A stretch of DNA of 64,000 nucleotides from VXYL01 sp965116345 (GTDB lineage Bacteria; Pseudomonadota; Gammaproteobacteria; Pseudomonadales; Azotimanducaceae): contig OZ220680.1 in assembly GCA_965116345.1 (NCBI GenBank), positions 1,612,001 to 1,676,000 on the forward strand, given 5' to 3'. Within the stretch, counting starts at the first letter, position 1, and each line of letters opens with the position of its first letter. Under the pieces are notes generated by a model. That model searched no databases, was not told where the DNA came from, and saw only the letters and a list, made by a program, of their open reading frames with translations. The translations under genes were made by a program, and so were the position numbers. Below are positions 1-8,441 of this stretch, piece after piece.

Positions 1-84
1 CTAGTTGGCTTGCCGAAGAATGCTCCGCCGTGTCCTTGCAGACGTGGCGCATGCCGGCTCGGTATACCAGGGTTCTCCGCTCCG

Positions 85-2886
85 TTACCCTACGTCGGGA
101 TCTAGCCCATCTCCGGGGGGGGCGGGAGTCGCACGAGCCATCCTCGCAGCCTCGCGGCGGCTGGAAACACCGAGCTTCCGGTAGATGTTCTTGGTGTGGT
201 AGCGGACGCCGTTGTCGGTGATGCCGAGCTCGCGGGCGATCTCCTTGTCCTTCAACCGGGAAAGGCGGACCAGAATCTCCATCTCGCGCGCGCTGAGAGT
301 CCCCTCGATGCCGTCGCGCCGACTTGCGACCACGTCGAGAATCGCTTCCTTTGCCGTTTTCAGTTCCGCGTCGTCGGTGTCGAGTTCCTTGAGAACGGCA
401 ACGGTCGCCTCGGCCTGTTCCGCCAACGCCCGCGAGAATCCCGTCCGCCAGAAGAGCCGGAGGTTCTCGACCAGAAATTCCCGCGCCGTCGCCATGTCGC
501 CGGCAAGCCATGCCGCACGCATGGCAAGGGCCGTGGCCAGACTCTGCGATCGCGCCAGCCCGGCGTCGCGGGCCCATGCGGCGAACGACCGCCCATGGTC
601 CACCGCCTCGACGCAATCCCCAAGAGCCGTCAGCAGCCGCACTCGCGCTGCGTACAGGGCTTCCCTCTCGCGCCAGGTCTCCGGTTCGCCGTCGCCGTAC
701 GATACTTCCGTCGGCAACCCGATTCGCCGCCAAAGCCGCTCCGCCTCGTCCACCCGTCCGGCCCGGATCAACACCGTCACCCGCACGGAGGACAACCACC
801 GCGAGAGGGTCACGAGGTGCGCGCCCCGCGCGAACTTCCACGCGTCCTCCAGGATGTTGAGCGCTCGGGCGTAGGCATCCTGGCGCAATGCCAGATCCAG
901 ACGGACGTCCAGTGCCGCCGTGTACGGGTCGAGCCACGCGCCCACATCCTTCAGCTGCGTGAGGGAAGGCACGCGTCGGGTCGCCGCGTCAATCCGGCTC
1001 GCCTCGAGCGCGGTCTCCGCCGCAAACGCGTTGCCGATCAACTCGGGGCTGGGGTGGCCAGCGAAGCGGCGCTGGGCGGTACGCTGCGCTTGTGCCAGCA
1101 CGGTCTCGGCCTCTTCCCTATCGCCCCGGGCGAACAGGATCGCGCCTTCCAGAATCCGGGCGCTCAGCGCAAGCGATGGACAGACGCCGGCAAACTCGCG
1201 GACGTCGCTTGTCGCGACGAGCGCCTCGTCGAGGTCGCCCAACTCGTAGCGGTACAGTCCCAGCCCGTACCACAAACCGCCCGCGACAACGGGGTTCAGA
1301 CCCGCGCGCGTCAGCGCTTGTTCGTATTCGCCGACGATGGATTGCACCTCGCGTGAACCGACGGCCGCGCAGCCGCACATCAATAGGATTCCGCGGACGA
1401 TCAGGATGTCGTCTCGCAGATCGCGGTCGCCGGGAAGGGAATCTTCCTCCTCGTTGGCGTGCAGCAGGCGACGCGCGTGATCCATTGCATCGGCGAGGGG
1501 GTCGCCGGTCATGGCAGCGGCGAGGCACGCGACTTCGGCCCGCGGGAAGCCGCGCGCGACGTCCCGGGGAAGAAGCGCCACGGCGTCCTGCAGGCCCTTT
1601 ACTCCGTACTTGAGGACCAGCCGGATGCCGCCGGCGGCATCGAGGATGCTGGCGCCGAGTACCGCATCCCCGGCCCGGACCGCATGGCGGATGGCATCCA
1701 CCGTCTTTCCTCGCGCCGCGAGAACAAGTGCCATGCGGCGATGCAGGTCACCGTCGGACCCGAGCAACCGCAGTTCTGTCTCGGCGTGGCGTCCGATGAG
1801 CGGATGCACCCTGAAACTCTCGCCTCCGTCGATCTTATGCACGAGACCCCGCAGAGCCGGGAGATGCCGCAGACGTTCCGTCGACCCGGTGCCGAGCACC
1901 TCGTCCAACATCTCCGCATCCGTCCACTCGAAACACGCCGCCCGGAGGACGAAATCCCGATCATCTTGAGCGATTCCGCGCAGGAGGCGCGCCGCCACCC
2001 AGTTCAAGGACAGGTCGGACATTCCTCCTTGGCCCACTTTGGACAGGTTCCGTTGCAGGCAGGTGGCGATGGGCCAGCCGTGGCACTCCTTCCACAGCTC
2101 TCGCAACCGCTCGCGCCCCACGTTGGGCCCGAAATAGGAGGCGAACTCCGGAAGCGTGAAACGGAGGGCGTCGACCCCCAGGGACATGCCTCGTCCCTCG
2201 GCGATCGGCGTGGCGACGTCGATCGAGCGGGGCACCTGCCGACCTGCCAATGCCAAATGGAGGTTCGCGGGTCCGCGCCAGATCAGATAGTCGATGACGC
2301 GCGCACCGGTCTCGGGCAACCGCTCCAGTTCGTCCACGGCCAACACGCAATGACGCTCTTCTGCCCGGATCGCGGCCAGGAGACCCTCGAGGTGGTGCAT
2401 TTCGGTCCTGTCCCACGATCCGACCGCAGACTCCGCCACGGCCCACGACAACCCGGCAGCGAAGGCCAAGTGGGCGACCACCCGTTCCGCGTCGTCCTGT
2501 TCGTCGGCTGAAAGCCAGATGACCCGATCGCCGCTCCCTTTCGCTCGACGACAGCAATCCGCGAGCAGTGTCGTCTTGCCGAATCCGCCCGGAGCGACGA
2601 AGACCGTCAAGCGGTCTCGGACGAGATCGACACGCTTCACCAGCTCCGTTCTTTCCAAGGCACCGGCGGGGGCATCCGGAATGATGGTCTTCTCCGGTGA
2701 CACCCGGAACGGCACGTCGTCAGCTTCCGGCGTCGCCGGACCCGCGTCGGCAATAGCTACCCGTCCGCGCTTGCGCGACACCATCCCCTTCCCATCGGCT
2801 TCCTCCCCTCGCGCTTCCATCCTAACAAGGAACGGGTCGTTGGAGGAATGTCGTTGGAGGAATAAGGCGGGCCATCGGGTGTTCAT
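85..2886 (-). CDS. MalT-like LuxR-family transcriptional activator (large ATP-binding regulator)
   Basis: Predicted cytoplasmic transcription factor of up to 933 aa. A Walker A motif (APGGFGKTT, about residues 98-106) starts the STAND-type ATPase region. A long helical, TPR-like middle follows. The C-terminus (about 865-925) is a LuxR/GerE helix-turn-helix with the signatures LSAREMEIL and NIYRKLGV. This order matches MalT/AlkS-type regulators, which bind DNA after sensing an inducer; the inducer cannot be told from sequence. The start is uncertain. ATG codons at 2886, 2820 and 2784 are all in frame. The last follows a purine-rich GGAAGGGG stretch, and conserved sequence only begins about residue 65, so 2784 is quite possible. 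It diverges from the transaminase gene at 3015, but nothing else links the two. The family call is firm; the target genes are unknown. Confidence 0.87.
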   Translation of the reverse strand: MNTRWPALFLQRHSSNDPFLVRMEARGEEADGKGMVSRKRGRVAIADAGPATPEADDVPFRVSPEKTIIPDAPAGALERTELVKRVDLVRDRLTVFVAPGGFGKTTLLADCCRRAKGSGDRVIWLSADEQDDAERVVAHLAFAAGLSWAVAESAVGSWDRTEMHHLEGLLAAIRAEERHCVLAVDELERLPETGARVIDYLIWRGPANLHLALAGRQVPRSIDVATPIAEGRGMSLGVDALRFTLPEFASYFGPNVGRERLRELWKECHGWPIATCLQRNLSKVGQGGMSDLSLNWVAARLLRGIAQDDRDFVLRAACFEWTDAEMLDEVLGTGSTERLRHLPALRGLVHKIDGGESFRVHPLIGRHAETELRLLGSDGDLHRRMALVLAARGKTVDAIRHAVRAGDAVLGASILDAAGGIRLVLKYGVKGLQDAVALLPRDVARGFPRAEVACLAAAMTGDPLADAMDHARRLLHANEEEDSLPGDRDLRDDILIVRGILLMCGCAAVGSREVQSIVGEYEQALTRAGLNPVVAGGLWYGLGLYRYELGDLDEALVATSDVREFAGVCPSLALSARILEGAILFARGDREEAETVLAQAQRTAQRRFAGHPSPELIGNAFAAETALEASRIDAATRRVPSLTQLKDVGAWLDPYTAALDVRLDLALRQDAYARALNILEDAWKFARGAHLVTLSRWLSSVRVTVLIRAGRVDEAERLWRRIGLPTEVSYGDGEPETWREREALYAARVRLLTALGDCVEAVDHGRSFAAWARDAGLARSQSLATALAMRAAWLAGDMATAREFLVENLRLFWRTGFSRALAEQAEATVAVLKELDTDDAELKTAKEAILDVVASRRDGIEGTLSAREMEILVRLSRLKDKEIARELGITDNGVRYHTKNIYRKLGVSSRREAARMARATPAPPGDGLDPDVG

Positions 2887-3014
2887 CGGGTGTCGTGAGG
2901 GGCGTTTCCTAGTCGGACCGACTCCATTTGAGATCTCGACGCTTGCACCGCGCGTGTTCGAGATTCGCGTGCCCGAAACTCGTAAACTCGACGGTTTCGC
3001 AACGCGGGTCGCCT

Positions 3015-4172
3015 GTGTCTCAGAGTCGTCCCCTCGACAGCAAGCTGCCCAGTGTCGGGACCACGATCTTCACGGTCATGTCCAAGCTCGCCGCCGATGA
3101 AGGCGCGATCAACCTGTCACAGGGCTATCCCGATTTCGACGGACCGCAGCGTCTGCTCGAACGCGTCGGTCACTACCTGACCAACGGCTACAACCAATAC
3201 CCGCCCATGGCAGGCATCGAGCCGTTGCGGCAGGGAATCGCCGAGAAGGTAGAGGACCTGTACGGCGCGAAGGTCGATCCCCAGACCGAGGTGACGGTGA
3301 CGTCGGGTGCCACGGAAGCGCTGTTCTGTGCCATCACGTCGGTGATCCGGCCCGGTGACGAGGCGATTGCGTTCGACCCCTGCTACGACTCCTACGAACC
3401 TGCGGTCACCCTCTCCGGCGGCGTTTGCCGCCACGTGCCGCTGACGCCCCCGCACTTCAAGGTGGACTGGAATCGCGTCGAGGACGCCCTCGGGCCGAAG
3501 ACCCGGCTCGTCCTCATCAATTCGCCGCACAACCCCACGGGCGCGGTGTGGGACGCAGCCGACATCGAGAACCTGAGCCGCGTTGTCGCCGACCGCGACA
3601 TCTACATCGTCGCCGATGAAGTCTACGAGCACATCGTCTTCGACGACCGCGACCACCTGAGTCTCGTCCGCTACCCCGATCTGTTCGCCCGCAGCTTCGT
3701 GGTCTCGTCGTTCGGCAAGACCTACCACACCACCGGCTGGAAGGTGGGCTATTGCGTCGCGCCGCAACCGCTGTCGGCGGAGTTCCGGCGCGTCCACCAG
3801 TTCGTGACGTTCACCACCGCGACGCCGTTGCAGTACGGCCTCGCCGACTTCCTGCGCGAATGTCCCGAACACCATCGCGACCTCGGGGCCTTCTACCAGG
3901 CGAAGCGCGATCTTTTCTGCGACCTGCTCAGCGACTCGAGATTCGCGCTTACGCCTTCGCCGGGCACGTTCTTCCAGCTCGTCGACTACACCCGCATCAC
4001 CAACGAGCACGACGCCGACTTGGCGAGGCGATGGACCGCACAAGCGAAAGTGGCTTCGATCCCGGTGTCGGTGTTCTACGAAGACCCGCCGGATCAGCGG
4101 TTTCTGCGGTTCTGTTTCGCCAAGGACGACGCCACCCTGGAACGCGCCGCCGAGATCCTGTGCGCACTGTGA
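3015..4172 (+). CDS. ybdL: PLP-dependent methionine/glutamine-type aminotransferase (YbdL family)
   Basis: Class I/II fold-type I aminotransferase of 385 aa, close to E. coli YbdL in remembered sequence from SKLP-x-x-GTTIFT at the N-terminus to the C-terminal LRFCFAKDD. Visible motifs are NSPHNPTG, DEVYEH and the PLP lysine in SSFGKTYH (Lys235 from this start). YbdL-type enzymes transaminate methionine and other amino acids with 2-oxo acids and take part in methionine salvage. The GTG at 3015 is chosen because it gives the family N-terminus; an upstream TTG at 2928 would add 29 unconserved residues. Its TGA overlaps the GTG of the amidohydrolase gene (GTGA), which implies translational coupling. 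Substrate preference is inferred from the family, not from the sequence. Confidence 0.92.
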   Translation: MSQSRPLDSKLPSVGTTIFTVMSKLAADEGAINLSQGYPDFDGPQRLLERVGHYLTNGYNQYPPMAGIEPLRQGIAEKVEDLYGAKVDPQTEVTVTSGATEALFCAITSVIRPGDEAIAFDPCYDSYEPAVTLSGGVCRHVPLTPPHFKVDWNRVEDALGPKTRLVLINSPHNPTGAVWDAADIENLSRVVADRDIYIVADEVYEHIVFDDRDHLSLVRYPDLFARSFVVSSFGKTYHTTGWKVGYCVAPQPLSAEFRRVHQFVTFTTATPLQYGLADFLRECPEHHRDLGAFYQAKRDLFCDLLSDSRFALTPSPGTFFQLVDYTRITNEHDADLARRWTAQAKVASIPVSVFYEDPPDQRFLRFCFAKDDATLERAAEILCAL

Positions 4173-4945
4173 GCTCCGAACTGCGCATCGCGTTGATCCA
4201 GGCGTCGCCACGGTGGCATCAGCCGGCAGCCAACCGCAGGATGTTCGAGGGGATGCTGCAGGGCGTCGGCGAAGGAGTGGATCTCGTGGTTCTGCCCGAG
4301 ATGTTCAGCACCGGCTTCACGATGGGTTCCGGGGAGGTGGCCGAGACCATGGCGGGCGAGACCGTCTCGTGGCTGCGCGAGCAGGCTGCGGACCTCGGTA
4401 CGACCATTGCGGGCAGCCTCGTCGTTCGCGACGGGGGCTGTTTCAATCGGCTGGTCTGGATGCCACCGAACGGTCGCGAGACGGTCTACGACAAACGGCA
4501 CCTCTTCCGCATGGCGGGCGAACACGAACACTACGCCGCCGGTGCCGAGCGCGTGGTGGTGAAGATCGGCCCCTGGCGCGTGCTCCTTTGCGTCTGCTAC
4601 GACCTGCGCTTTCCGGTGTGGCTGCGGTCGTGCAACGACTACGACGCGTTGTTGTGTGTAGCGAACTGGCCTGCGGCGCGGCAGTCCGCCTGGAACGCGC
4701 TTCTGCGAGCACGGGCCATCGAGAACCAGTGCTATGCCGTTGGCGTCAACCGGGTTGGCACGGACGGCAACGAAGTCGACTACCGCGGTGGCAGTGCGGT
4801 CTACGACGCCGAGGGAAACGCCTTGGTGGAAGCCTTCAACGACGAACTCGTGCTGCACGGGACGCTCAACCTAGATGGGCTCACCACCTACCGCGAAGGG
4901 TTTCCTGCATGGCGCGACGCCGACGAGTTCGTGCTGTCGCCATGA
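4169..4945 (+). CDS. yafV: Nitrilase-superfamily omega-amidase (YafV-like)
   Basis: Carbon-nitrogen hydrolase of 258 aa. The Glu-Lys-Cys triad is visible as Glu44 (LPEMFSTGF), Lys109 (YDKRHLF) and Cys143 (VCYDLRFP). The end, FPAWRDADEF, matches E. coli YafV. Omega-amidases hydrolyse the 2-oxo amides (2-oxoglutaramate, 2-oxosuccinamate) left when glutamine or asparagine donates its amino group in a transamination. The gene overlaps the preceding aminotransferase gene by 4 bp. The pair therefore reads as a coupled transamination-deamidation module that pulls a reversible transamination forward, as in methionine salvage. Start is GTG at 4169. The family call is strong; the exact 2-oxo amide is inferred. 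Confidence 0.92.
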   Translation: MSSELRIALIQASPRWHQPAANRRMFEGMLQGVGEGVDLVVLPEMFSTGFTMGSGEVAETMAGETVSWLREQAADLGTTIAGSLVVRDGGCFNRLVWMPPNGRETVYDKRHLFRMAGEHEHYAAGAERVVVKIGPWRVLLCVCYDLRFPVWLRSCNDYDALLCVANWPAARQSAWNALLRARAIENQCYAVGVNRVGTDGNEVDYRGGSAVYDAEGNALVEAFNDELVLHGTLNLDGLTTYREGFPAWRDADEFVLSP

Positions 4946-5072
4946 GAGGTGTCCCCATGAGAGGAGGTGTCGCCATGAAAAGAGAGCACCATGTTCCTCC
5001 CCACCGACCGTCACCCCTGTTGTTTCCAGCGACGCGGGTTCGAGGAGACGCACGTTGACAGCTCCTGAGCCC

Positions 5073-5405
5073 ATGCACGTCCGGCACTTCGCTGCCATTG
5101 TCGCCTGTACGGTCTCGCTCCTTGGCTGCCTGCTCGGATGCAGCCAGTCGGATGAACCGGAACACCCAGGCAAGGGAGTCTATGAGCGGTACTGCTACGC
5201 GTGCCACCAGGCAGGCATCGCGGACGCCCCGAAACTCGGCGACCGCGAAGCCTGGGCGCCCCGCCTCGCCAAGCCGCGTGAGGAACTGCTGGACAACATC
5301 AAGCGTGGCATGACCCCCGGAATGCCTCCCCGAGGCGGTTGCCCGTCGTGTCCCGACGAGGCACTGTCTGCAGCCTTGGACTACATCGTGTCGAAGGCTG
5401 ATTAG
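5073..5405 (+). CDS. Small c5-type cytochrome, probable lipoprotein
   Basis: Exported monohaem cytochrome c of 110 aa from the ATG at 5073. The N-terminus is a hydrophobic signal with two overlapping lipobox-like LLGC stretches (Cys19, Cys23), so it is probably membrane-anchored. The haem site is Cys41-Tyr-Ala-Cys44-His45. The distal Met is probably in GMTPGMPP, and an extra Cys pair (GCPSCPD) follows, as in cytochrome c5. A TTG at 5055 with GAGGAG seven bases upstream is an alternative start that would add six residues. The 3' end overlaps the convergent Rpn gene by 4 bp. The redox partner is not evident. The preceding spacer (4946-5072) contains short ATGAGAGG repeats and no gene. Confidence 0.88.
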   Translation: MHVRHFAAIVACTVSLLGCLLGCSQSDEPEHPGKGVYERYCYACHQAGIADAPKLGDREAWAPRLAKPREELLDNIKRGMTPGMPPRGGCPSCPDEALSAALDYIVSKAD

Positions 5406-6508
5406 CCCGCGGCCTCGAGTCGTGCGATCACCTCGGCAGCGGTGTCGCAGTCGACGACCCAATCCCCCGCTTCCGCCAGACGCTCGACGTCGTCGACACC
5501 CTCGAGGAATGTCCCCAGCAATGCCGCGGCCCGGGTGCCGAACCGCTTCGCTGTCAATCGGCGAAGCAGTGCACGCTCCTGCGCACGGGCCTCCTCACGA
5601 CCTTCTTCACGACCTTCTTCACGACCTTCTTCACGACCTTCTTCACGGCCCTCACGGCGGCCCTCCTCGCGGTACGCGTTCACGAACGCCAGTCGCCGCT
5701 CCTCGAAGTACGCCTCCAACTCGTCCGATTCGTGCCGTCGCTCCACTTCAGCCATGTCGTCCACTCCAATGTCCCAGCCCAGTCGTCGCTCGACCACCCG
5801 ACGCACCCAACTCAGCAGGTGTTCCCGCAAATGCCGTAGTTCCGCGGCCGCGAGGTGCCGGTAGAGCCGTGACGCCAGTTCGCCCACCGCATCGACCGAC
5901 GGATGCTCGAGACCCGCAAGCAGCACGGCGGCATTGTCTTCCCGCCAATCGTCGATAGCCACCCGACCGCTGTCAACCATCTGGTAGCCATCGCCCGCGA
6001 ACAGTGGCCCCGGCCACGACACGTCCATCGCCTGCGCAGCACCCGTGGTAGCGGGAGTCACCAAGTCGATCACCCGGCGCGCCGCTGTCCACCGCCGAGC
6101 ACCGTTGTAGATGACGAACATCAACACCGGGGGCAATCGGTCCTCAGCACCGAAACGTACCCCGCGCGAGTTCTCCAAGTAGAAGCCGTCGACATAGTGC
6201 CGGCAGCGCAACGCCATCAAAAAGTCGACCTCCGACTGGAACTCCAGCATCAACACCAGGTGCAACCACATTTGACGTCGCCCGGGTTCTCCTCCCCGAA
6301 ACATCACACGCCAGACCATATCGTTGCTACCACGCCGACCGCCCGCGACGGATTGCTCCGGCAGCCGCGACAGCGTCGTGAAATCCAGCGCCTCGAAGAG
6401 TTCCCGACCGCCTTCCAAGGCGGGAATCAGCCAACGGGCGAGTTCCTCGACCATAAAGGGGTGGCCGTAAATCTCCTTGTAGCTGGCGTCGTGATCGAGC
6501 GGTTCCAT
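5402..6508 (-). CDS. Rpn-family recombination-promoting nuclease / putative transposase-like protein
   Basis: Protein of 368 aa. The N-terminal pattern (HDASYKEIYGHPFMVEEL, later DMVWRV and LMLEFQSEVDF) is typical of the Rpn/YhgA PD-(D/E)xK family. Candidate catalytic residues are Asp63, Glu89 and Gln91. The C-terminal half contains a charged run of repeated EEGR tetrapeptides encoded by a 12-bp DNA repeat (5597-5644), then an acidic C-terminal segment. Rpn proteins in E. coli are DNA endonucleases that stimulate RecA-independent recombination; activity here is inferred. The gene stands alone, convergent with the cytochrome gene. The repeat number probably changes by slippage without shifting frame. 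Confidence 0.83.
   Translation of the reverse strand: MEPLDHDASYKEIYGHPFMVEELARWLIPALEGGRELFEALDFTTLSRLPEQSVAGGRRGSNDMVWRVMFRGGEPGRRQMWLHLVLMLEFQSEVDFLMALRCRHYVDGFYLENSRGVRFGAEDRLPPVLMFVIYNGARRWTAARRVIDLVTPATTGAAQAMDVSWPGPLFAGDGYQMVDSGRVAIDDWREDNAAVLLAGLEHPSVDAVGELASRLYRHLAAAELRHLREHLLSWVRRVVERRLGWDIGVDDMAEVERRHESDELEAYFEERRLAFVNAYREEGRREGREEGREEGREEGREEGREEARAQERALLRRLTAKRFGTRAAALLGTFLEGVDDVERLAEAGDWVVDCDTAAEVIARLEAAG
5597..5644. repeat. 12-bp tandem repeat inside the Rpn gene (4 perfect copies)
   Basis: Four perfect head-to-tail copies of ACGACCTTCTTC, followed by degenerate copies. On the minus strand they encode the repeated Glu-Glu-Gly-Arg stretch. As 12 is a multiple of 3, copy-number changes would lengthen or shorten a charged helical linker without a frameshift. 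Confidence 0.95.
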
Positions 6509-6624
6509 GGATGAGCACGATAGCTACGCGGACGCTCTGACACTGACGGACATTCGCCATGGCCGGTGTACGAGATGTCGGAAAACCGCGTCCGCTGCAG
6601 CGGCCTACGATCCGACCGATTCGT

Positions 6625-7827
6625 TCAATCCGCCATGCGGCGGGCCAGCCCCAGCAGTGCGTCGGCGATGCGGCGCGTTCGGTCGAGATCGACGGTCTCG
6701 GGCCAGCGGTCGTCCGGGTGGTGGAACCAAGGGTTGCTGCCGAGGATGGAGAGGTAGGGTTCGCCCAGATCGTGGACGTTGCGGGCTTCGCCGCCCGGGC
6801 GGACACCGACGGGATTGGCGCCGGCGGGTTCGCAGCCTGCGTCGACCAGCGCGGTGCGAATCGCCGCAAGCGAGTCGGCATCCGAAGCCTGGATCCGGAC
6901 GCCGGACCCTGCGGCGGCGAAATTGGCACCCAGGTGCAGCCAGGCGTGGGCGTTCGGCGCCCGGTTGGTCGCCAGGTAGTGTTCCAGGCCCAGGTGTCCC
7001 AGTTCGTGGCCACTCGAGGCGATGAAGATCACGTCCCGGGAGTGTCGGTTCGCCGCGAAGTGCCGCAGCAGCGCGAGCCAGACGGCGATGCCGCCGCCGC
7101 GTTCCGCCGTGCTGACCCACCACGAGCTCTTCGGCGTCACGACCACCAACGGCGCGAGGGTCGAGCGGTTGCCGGCAATCCGGGCGTAGACATTGCAGCC
7201 GAGTGCCGGCTCGAAGGCCACGTCGGCGGTCAGTCGGATCTCCTCACCTTTTACCGCAGCGGCTTGCAGGCGGGCTCCGTGCGCGGTTGCGACCTGAAGC
7301 GCCGGAGGTCCGAAGGGGGCCCGGAAGTGGTCGGCATTCTGCAGCGCGAGCCCCGGGACCTCGGGGCTGATGCTCGACACGGCAACCAGCGCCACCGTTC
7401 CGGCCTCCTTGCGGGCTTCGGCGAACGCGCGGTTGGCGTCCGCGCCCGCACCGGGACCGAGCGCGCCGACGCCGATCACCGGCGAACCTTCCTCATCCGC
7501 CATCGCCCGGCGGTTGGCCACGGGCCGTAGCCGACCGGCAACACCTTCCGCGCCGGTCGCACCGCCATCGAACAGCGGGACACCCTCGATGGTTGTCCCA
7601 TCCATCTCGATCTCGCAACGCCGAAGCACCCAGCGCGAAAGGGCAAAGTCGGCGCGGCACGGCGTGACTCCGGCGGCGCGAACGTTGTCCGCCAGCCAGT
7701 CGGCCGTCAGCCGATCCCCCGGGGTGCCGGTGCGGTGCTCGCCGATGGCATCCCACGCCGCGATGTCGGCGGCGATCCGGTCGGAATCCGGCGTGTCCTC
7801 CGGGTACGTCGGCGGAGAGTCAGTCAT
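6625..7827 (-). CDS. M28-like peptidase-fold protein, probably not a normal zinc peptidase
   Basis: Protein of 400 aa from the ATG at 7827, which overlaps the end of the DUF3501 gene by 8 bp. The layout resembles M28 aminopeptidases: an N-terminal part, an inserted PA-like middle, then a fold with SGHELGHLGLEHYL. The usual first metal ligand region (GHYDS) reads VVTPKSSWW. The usual bridging-Asp region (NDNASG) reads TAERGGG. The Glu-Glu pair is replaced by GHELG. The canonical two-zinc site is therefore not visible, and the protein may bind metal differently or be a non-catalytic relative. It is last in the rubrerythrin/Fe-S/DUF3501 cluster and is probably co-transcribed with it. Confidence 0.7.
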   Translation of the reverse strand: MTDSPPTYPEDTPDSDRIAADIAAWDAIGEHRTGTPGDRLTADWLADNVRAAGVTPCRADFALSRWVLRRCEIEMDGTTIEGVPLFDGGATGAEGVAGRLRPVANRRAMADEEGSPVIGVGALGPGAGADANRAFAEARKEAGTVALVAVSSISPEVPGLALQNADHFRAPFGPPALQVATAHGARLQAAAVKGEEIRLTADVAFEPALGCNVYARIAGNRSTLAPLVVVTPKSSWWVSTAERGGGIAVWLALLRHFAANRHSRDVIFIASSGHELGHLGLEHYLATNRAPNAHAWLHLGANFAAAGSGVRIQASDADSLAAIRTALVDAGCEPAGANPVGVRPGGEARNVHDLGEPYLSILGSNPWFHHPDDRWPETVDLDRTRRIADALLGLARRMAD

Positions 7828-8431
7828 CGGGATCCTCGTCGGCCGGTACATCGTCCAAGTCCCGGGCAAGCGAAGCGACGGTCGCCGGCGCCAAGGTCGT
7901 CTCGCAACGCAGTTCATCGTGGTCGATGCCGATGGTCACCGGGGCACCAGCGCGGATGGCGGCGATCCGCTCCCCGTCGAACTCGAAGCGCAGAAAGTGG
8001 ACGGCCGCGGTCCTGTCGTCGTCGGTTCGGTCAAGGTCGTCGTTGGCGAAGGCGAAAACGCGTGCCCGGCCGCCGACACCGACCCAAACCCGATGTTCGA
8101 CGCCCGGCATGCGCCTCAAGGCCGCGTCGCGTTCCGAGACGTCCTCGTATTCGATGAGGAACGTCGCCTTCCAGTTCGCGTCGTCGGGGATCAGCGGGTT
8201 GTAGGTGGAGATCTCGTCCTCGATGGCAGCCGGCTCGAAGATCCGTTCCACGCGAAGCATCTCCTGGACCTGGTACTTCATGGTCAGGAAGTCCTCGAAC
8301 AGCAACGTCGCATGGGGCCCCAACGCGATCCGTCGCGGCTTCTTGTGGGCCATGACGGTCCGGCGGAAGGCGTCGCGTTCGACGGCGTACTCCTCGAGGC
8401 TCCAGAGTTCGGCGCGACTCAGCTTCTGCAT
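7820..8431 (-). CDS. DUF3501 family protein
   Basis: Protein of 203 aa, MQKLSRAELWSLEEYAVERD onwards, with the conserved RRIALGPHATLLFED and MKYQVQEMLRVERIFE segments typical of DUF3501. No catalytic motif is known to me. In many proteobacteria this family sits next to rubrerythrin and a CCG-domain Fe-S protein, as it does here. The spacing (10 bp after the Fe-S gene, 8-bp overlap with the next gene) indicates one operon. A role linked to peroxide stress or Fe-S chemistry is an inference from this context only. Confidence 0.87.
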   Translation of the reverse strand: MQKLSRAELWSLEEYAVERDAFRRTVMAHKKPRRIALGPHATLLFEDFLTMKYQVQEMLRVERIFEPAAIEDEISTYNPLIPDDANWKATFLIEYEDVSERDAALRRMPGVEHRVWVGVGGRARVFAFANDDLDRTDDDRTAAVHFLRFEFDGERIAAIRAGAPVTIGIDHDELRCETTLAPATVASLARDLDDVPADEDPDD

Positions 8432-8441
8432 GGCGCGACCG

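Noticed and set aside
196..1356. Long plus-strand frames opposite the MalT-like regulator.
   Set aside because: The minus-strand frame has a P-loop and a C-terminal LuxR helix-turn-helix. The plus frames are typical GC-rich antisense shadows.
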